Shown here piece after piece: positions 42,418-46,744 of a stretch of DNA of 46,744 bases. This stretch comes from Rickettsiales bacterium (GTDB lineage Bacteria; Bacteroidota; Bacteroidia; Cytophagales; Cyclobacteriaceae), in contig PBTY01000069.1 of NCBI GenBank assembly GCA_002729235.1, positions 1 to 46,744 on the forward strand, in the 5' to 3' direction. Within the stretch, counting starts at the first letter, position 1. Each line of letters opens with the position of its first letter. Made by a program: the position numbers and the translations under genes. The notes beneath the pieces were generated by a model. That model worked only from the letters and a program-made list of their open reading frames with translations, was not told the DNA's origin and ran no database searches.

Positions 42418-43317
42418 CTAGCAGGTTTCGCACTCCTCTTCTTCAGTCTCAAATTCGATGGTTGCATGATCTATGTGCTCCTTTTTCAGCAAGTCCTTTG
42501 CCTGTTGTTTGATTGTGGAGAGTTGCTCCAGGGATTTTGGTTCCACTACTATGTGAATGGACAATATGTTGTATCGACCATCCATTGACCAGGTATGACA
42601 GTCATGAGTTTCTTTTACACCGTCCAAAGATTCGAGGATGTGTTTGATTTTCTTCAAGTCTACTTCTTCTGGAGTTCCTTGCATGATAATTTTAATAGCC
42701 TCTTTGAGGTTTTTTACCACATTATAGACAATGAACAAGGCTATTCCTATTGCCAAAATGGCGTCAATCCTTGGGAAGTCAAAGAAGTATAAGGTAATAG
42801 CAGCTATTAAAGTGGCAAACCAACCTAGCACATCTTCAAGAAGATGAAGGTAAACTGCTCTTTGGTTGATGGAAGATCCCCCGTGGAGTTTCCATGCTGC
42901 TAATCCATTGGCAAGTATTCCTCCAATGGCGAAGTAAATCATACCTTCTGCATCAGGTGTTTCTGGATGGATCAATCTTGGAATAGCCTCAGATAAAATA
43001 ATGGTAGATCCAATGACAAGAATCAAGGAGTTGAGAATTGCTCCCAGAACCGAGAAACGACGATAGCCATAACTAAACTTTCGGTCTCTACCTTTCAATG
43101 ATAACTTTTGGAAATACCAGGCTGCGCCCAGGGACAGGCTATCTCCAAGGTCATGAAGTGCATCAGAAATGATCGCAATACTGTTGGTGTACAATCCTCC
43201 AACCAACTCTATCGCAGAAAATCCAAGATTAATAAAAAATGCTATCTGGATTTTAGCCAAGGAGCCATCGTCTTTGAGATCTTCATGATCGTGATGATGA
43301 TGGTGGTGATGTCCCAT
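42418..43317 (-). CDS. Cation diffusion facilitator (CzcD/ZitB-like) transporter
   Basis: A 299-residue proton-coupled metal exporter (Zn, Cd, Co or Fe). I choose the start at MGHHHHHHHDHED, because the upstream in-frame ATG at 43401 would put 28 atypical residues before the His-rich N-terminus that is normal for CzcD-type proteins. Six TM segments follow. The metal site is formed by DALHDLGDSL in TM2 and HLLEDVLG in TM5 (HxxxD pairs). The C-terminal cytoplasmic domain has THDCHTWSMDGR and ends in an unusual acidic Cys tail (EEEECETC). A metal-box-like palindrome lies upstream. Confidence 0.93.
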   Translation of the reverse strand: MGHHHHHHHDHEDLKDDGSLAKIQIAFFINLGFSAIELVGGLYTNSIAIISDALHDLGDSLSLGAAWYFQKLSLKGRDRKFSYGYRRFSVLGAILNSLILVIGSTIILSEAIPRLIHPETPDAEGMIYFAIGGILANGLAAWKLHGGSSINQRAVYLHLLEDVLGWFATLIAAITLYFFDFPRIDAILAIGIALFIVYNVVKNLKEAIKIIMQGTPEEVDLKKIKHILESLDGVKETHDCHTWSMDGRYNILSIHIVVEPKSLEQLSTIKQQAKDLLKKEHIDHATIEFETEEEECETC

Positions 43318-43372
43318 ACTGTATAAATGATAATACGAAGGAAATGTTATTTTCTGATAAAAGAAAGTGTAA

Positions 43373-43407
43373 AAATGATGATTAACGATGATCATAATCA
43401 TTCATTT
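43373..43407. promoter_or_regulatory. Imperfect Fur/Zur-like palindrome
   Basis: AAATGAT and ATCATT flank a centre containing TGATCATAATCA. The whole is close to its own reverse complement and resembles GATAATGATAATCATTATC-type metal-regulator boxes. It is 56 bases upstream of the transporter start and 61 before the EF-hand gene. Confidence 0.4.
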
Positions 43408-43468
43408 CCATCATCCATTATGGTCGACAACACGTTACAATCTGAATTGAGTTTTTGTATATTTACTT

Positions 43469-44026
43469 ATGCCGCTATCTACATTTCGATACGCTAAACT
43501 GTGTTATCTATTCCGATTGATGGATTTAGATAAAGATGAGGTACTTTCTCAGGAGGACTTTGATGAAATGGCCAGGAGAGCCTCAGAAAATCAAGATAAG
43601 TCCAGAGAAGGAGAGCTTCATAAGCGTATCATATCTTCATCAGCCACCAGGTATTATAAGCGCTTATTAGATGCTCTAGAAATTACCGGTTCTCAAATTA
43701 AGTTGGCTGATTGGTTGGACTTCTTTCGGCAACTGGATGATGAGGATGATGTAGAAATGGAATCTGTTATTCAATTCTTTTTGGAGTTCTTCTATGGAGT
43801 TTTTGATGTGGACAAAGATGGGTTCATCTCTCTATATGAGTCAATGGAGCTTTTTCAGTTGTTTGGATTGCCTCTTCAGAAGTCCAAAACTTTTTTTAAG
43901 GATCTAGACTCCAATGCAGATGGTCATGTTTCACGTTATGAACTGATGAATGCAGTTGAGGTCTTCCTTACTTCAGATGATCCAGAAGAACGTGGTAACT
44001 GGGTGTTTGGGGAATTTGATTACTAA
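43469..44026 (+). CDS. EF-hand calcium-binding protein
   Basis: A 185-residue cytoplasmic protein with three EF-hand loops: DLDKDEVLSQEDF (19-31), DVDKDGFISLYES and DLDSNADGHVSRYE. A fourth, central hand is degenerate or lost, as in calerythrin-like bacterial proteins. It has no signal peptide. It probably buffers or senses calcium. It is followed 79 bases later by a small secreted protein gene and may form part of the same locus. Confidence 0.88.
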   Translation: MPLSTFRYAKLCYLFRLMDLDKDEVLSQEDFDEMARRASENQDKSREGELHKRIISSSATRYYKRLLDALEITGSQIKLADWLDFFRQLDDEDDVEMESVIQFFLEFFYGVFDVDKDGFISLYESMELFQLFGLPLQKSKTFFKDLDSNADGHVSRYELMNAVEVFLTSDDPEERGNWVFGEFDY

Positions 44027-44105
44027 ACAATAACAAAAGATTTTAGTAGGAAGGGTATTGTAGCAGCATCCCGTTCTATGGTTGTTAACCAACAAAACCA
44101 ACCAT

Positions 44106-44582
44106 ATGATAAAAATGCTTCTTCTCTCATTACTCTTCATAACAGGGAGTGCTAATGACTATTTTCATTCTGAAGTTGTAGCTGAAGTTCGAATTGACAA
44201 TTTCGAAAACGAACTGTTTGTTGAGGTGCTAGTGGATAAGCGTCTATTATCGACAGTTTTAATAACCGAAGCAGACTGTTTGCCTCAGGAAATGCTTTCT
44301 CAATGTGGAAGCGAGTACTTACAAAGTCACCTTTCTTTGACCGTCAATTCCAAGAATATGGAACTGACTTCCCCTGAGATGGAGGTTTTTCAAAAACAGG
44401 TCATGTATCGCTATTATTTGGGTGATCAAGGCACGCCTGCATCTCACTTGACCGTGTCTAGTGATTATTTATTTGATTTTCATGAGCATTCTATTGTCAA
44501 AGTAAAAGTCGGGGTAAGAAATACTTCGAAAACCTTCAACCTATCAGCTAACAATCGCTCTATCCAAACTAACATTCAATAA
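44106..44582 (+). CDS. Small secreted protein of unknown function
   Basis: A 158-residue exported protein starting at MIKMLLLSLLFITGSAND; the upstream ATG at 44082 would place eight polar residues before the signal peptide. The mature part alternates hydrophobic and polar residues (VAEVRIDNFENELFVEVLVD, DYLFDFHEHSIVKVKVGV), as in an Ig-like beta sandwich, with two cysteines (ADC, QCG). It is distantly reminiscent of periplasmic DUF6702-type proteins, but I am not sure. It is directly followed, 6 bases later, by the YHYH gene. Confidence 0.65.
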   Translation: MIKMLLLSLLFITGSANDYFHSEVVAEVRIDNFENELFVEVLVDKRLLSTVLITEADCLPQEMLSQCGSEYLQSHLSLTVNSKNMELTSPEMEVFQKQVMYRYYLGDQGTPASHLTVSSDYLFDFHEHSIVKVKVGVRNTSKTFNLSANNRSIQTNIQ

Positions 44583-44588
44583 TCAACT

Positions 44589-46744
44589 ATGAGATCATTA
44601 TATCTATTACTGATGGCCCTGTTCATCAATGTATCAATTCAGGCCCAATGTAATTCTAGTGATATTTTTGCGGTGGATGATGCCAATGCCTATTGCTTTG
44701 AAGTAGTAGACAATGTGCGCTATATCTACTCCAACAACTATCCTGATCATTCAGATGATTACGATCAAGATTTTTTCACATTAGTAGCGGGTGACTATGA
44801 GTATTATATGTGTGCGTATCCCAAAGAGGCTGAAGACTTCACTCCATTGTATGAAGAAACAGAAACTACTGTAGGCTGTGAGTACAATTACGAGTTTGGA
44901 GTGTCCATCAATGGAGTGAGATATGACCCGAATTCTGCGGTCACTTTTGTGAATGACGATGGGTCAAATAATATTGAGTGGCATGTCGAGGCTACTTCAA
45001 CTGAAAATAGTATTGGAGTAAGTATGGGCCAACTTAATGGTGGTCATTTAAATGCCAGTGGAGTCTACCATTACCATGCGGTTCCAGAGGATTATTTTGT
45101 AAATGATTTGGGAATAGATGGGTCTAATCACTCACCGATTGTAGGTTATGCGGCAGATGGTTTTCCGATATACTATAAATACGTTTATACGGATGAAGAA
45201 GACTCTTTAAGTTCGATTGCAATAGCTTCATCTGGATACTCCTTAAAGTCCGGTGATCGTCCTGGTGATGGTTTGACCGCTCCTGATCAATCATATGATG
45301 GGAATTATTATGAAGATTACGAATACAGCTCAGCTTCTACAATTTTGGATGAGTGTAATGGACGCTATGGTGTCACTCCGGATTACCCATATGGCACTTA
45401 TTACTATGTGATCACTGATGAATATCCCTATATCCCAAGATGTTTCAAGGGAACTCATGTAGATAACTCCTTTCGTGTAGGGCCAACAGCTTCATGTTCC
45501 ATTTCATCAACTACTACATCCTCGTCATGTGCATCAGAAGTAACTGGATGTATGGATCCTTTTTCTGATAATTATAATGCTAATGCCAATGTAGATGATG
45601 GCAGCTGTTCTTACTCCACCATTACCTGGAGTGGCTCCTGGAGTAATGGATCGGGGCCTGGAGATGGCAATCATGTCACTATATCTTCAGATTATGACTT
45701 CTCTACGGGTGGCAAATTTTCCTGTGACAACCTGACCATTTCAAGTGGTGTAACACTAACGGTTGACACTGAGGAGGCTCTCGTTATTTATGGCAATTTG
45801 ACCAATAGTGGTAGTTTGGTAGTTGAGTCAGGAGGCTCTCTAATTACCTATGATGGTACGACATTTAGTGGAAACGATGTTACTATTAAAAGAACAACCA
45901 GGTATGCTGATGGAAAATACAGTTTTGTTGGAACTCCGGTTAATCAAACATCTTCCATCACAGGCTCTGATCTTGGAAGTGTAGTTTATAGATACAATGA
46001 AACTACTGCTTATGGAGGGGATCAGGGCCTCAGCCGTTGGGAGAGTGCTTCGTCAGATGAATTAGTGCCAGGCAAAGGATATGCTCAGGCATTTCAGCAA
46101 GATTTGACTTTTACTGGAACCCCAAATAGTGGCACCATTACGCTCACAGGCACTTTTACTGATCGAACCAATGACAATGTCGAAGGCTGGGTTTTGGTGG
46201 CCAATCCGTATCCCTCAGCAATCAGTGTGTCAAGATTCCTCAATGAAAATGATCACTTAACAGGGGCAGTGTATTTCTGGGATGATAACAATTCACAATC
46301 TGCTAGAGGTTCTAATGCAGATTACATTGTCGCCAATGCGATTGCTACAACTCAAAACTCTCAAGCGGGGAATGAAGATCGCTACAATTATCACATTGGC
46401 TCCGGACAAGGATTCTTTGTGAAGTTGTCCTCTGATGCTAACCTGGATGTAGTCTTTACCGAAGACATGCGAGTGAGTGATAGCAATTCAGATGACAACT
46501 TTTATCGAATCGATGGAACTAAAAATATTCCACTTCTTCGAATCAACCTCATGAATGATGATGGTTTATTTAAGCAGTCAGTTGTAGGTTTTGTCAGTGG
46601 CGTGAGTGATAAGCAAATCAATCAACAATATGATGCAAACGCGATCAATAGTGAATCGGAAGATGCACTCTACACAATTAAGGTTGATCAAGCCTTTGCC
46701 ATTCAGGCTGTACAATCGGAGGTAGAGTCAATAGCGCTTGGAAT
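44589..46744 (+). CDS. Large secreted YHYH-domain protein (3' end beyond window)
   Basis: The frame opens with ATG at 44589 and stays open to the end of the window (718 codons plus two bases). Signal peptide 1-19 (FINVSIQAQ). A YHYH domain follows, with the eponymous motif at 160-163 (SGVYHYHAVP) and GYAADGFPIYYKY. At 321-340 a CMDPFSDNYNANANVDDGSC unit is of the kind repeated in Bacteroidota surface proteins. Then comes a beta-helix-like region (ISSDYDFSTGGKFSCDNLTI, SGVTLTVDTEEALVIYG) and a region with GWVLVANPYPSAI. A type IX sorting domain is likely downstream but lies outside the window. It is probably cell-surface exposed; function unknown. Confidence 0.88.
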   Translation, partial: MRSLYLLLMALFINVSIQAQCNSSDIFAVDDANAYCFEVVDNVRYIYSNNYPDHSDDYDQDFFTLVAGDYEYYMCAYPKEAEDFTPLYEETETTVGCEYNYEFGVSINGVRYDPNSAVTFVNDDGSNNIEWHVEATSTENSIGVSMGQLNGGHLNASGVYHYHAVPEDYFVNDLGIDGSNHSPIVGYAADGFPIYYKYVYTDEEDSLSSIAIASSGYSLKSGDRPGDGLTAPDQSYDGNYYEDYEYSSASTILDECNGRYGVTPDYPYGTYYYVITDEYPYIPRCFKGTHVDNSFRVGPTASCSISSTTTSSSCASEVTGCMDPFSDNYNANANVDDGSCSYSTITWSGSWSNGSGPGDGNHVTISSDYDFSTGGKFSCDNLTISSGVTLTVDTEEALVIYGNLTNSGSLVVESGGSLITYDGTTFSGNDVTIKRTTRYADGKYSFVGTPVNQTSSITGSDLGSVVYRYNETTAYGGDQGLSRWESASSDELVPGKGYAQAFQQDLTFTGTPNSGTITLTGTFTDRTNDNVEGWVLVANPYPSAISVSRFLNENDHLTGAVYFWDDNNSQSARGSNADYIVANAIATTQNSQAGNEDRYNYHIGSGQGFFVKLSSDANLDVVFTEDMRVSDSNSDDNFYRIDGTKNIPLLRINLMNDDGLFKQSVVGFVSGVSDKQINQQYDANAINSESEDALYTIKVDQAFAIQAVQSEVESIALG

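Overview
The window looks like chromosomal DNA of a Bacteroidota bacterium, most likely a marine or environmental member of the Cytophagales (inference). The evidence is promoters of the TAnnTTTG type, a FecI/FecR/STN-TonB receptor triplet, LytTR-TPR regulators, DUF4974 anti-sigma architecture, a YHYH-type secreted protein, and almost no Shine-Dalgarno signals. No prophage, insertion sequence transposase or CRISPR array was seen.

Layout. 1-894 is a gene-free cluster of REP-like palindromes and composite repeats. 895-4391 holds a YheT-type hydrolase (-), the pyruvate dehydrogenase E2 subunit with two lipoyl domains, and HslV. 4392-4979 is a gap with a terminator and a dispersed palindromic repeat. 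4980-6011 is a secreted surface-repeat protein. 6175-12815 is a membrane-remodelling-type cluster: a divergent RDD protein, then SpoIIM-like, multi-TM, DUF4129, DUF4350, MoxR ATPase and DUF58 genes. 12816-15424 holds a small membrane protein, LemA and two TPM-domain proteins. 15421-18102 holds an XRE regulator with a strong palindromic operator, a RibD/DHFR-like reductase overlapping an ATP-cone nuclease-like gene, and a lipoprotein.

18196-18384 encodes two tandem tRNA-Arg(TCG) genes. The first carries 16-17-base insertions of one short palindromic element in both its D loop and its T loop, while all of its stems remain paired. The same element occurs in the intergenic repeat at 4609-4626.

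18496-22722 holds a TPR-LytTR regulator and a GH29 fucosidase/ThuA pair. 22726-26486 is two tandem copies of a three-gene cassette: a Roadblock/LC7 protein, a small unknown protein, and a SpoIIE-type PP2C phosphatase. No GTPase lies nearby. By predicted secondary-structure order, the small protein and the phosphatase N-terminus also look Roadblock-like, so this is the best candidate for an undescribed signalling module. 26674-31279 holds a nitroreductase and the TonB receptor/FecR/ECF sigma triplet. 31502-35099 is a run of small metabolic and hypothetical genes (DUF1304, short SSB, isochorismatase-like, class IV aminotransferase, YkgJ-type cysteine cluster). 35163-42288 is a two-gene operon: an MpaB-like oxygenase fused to a membrane domain, followed by a 1742-residue Ser/Thr kinase-AAA-GAF-histidine kinase. 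42418-46744 holds a cation efflux transporter, an EF-hand protein, a small secreted protein and the 5' part of a large secreted YHYH protein that runs off the window.
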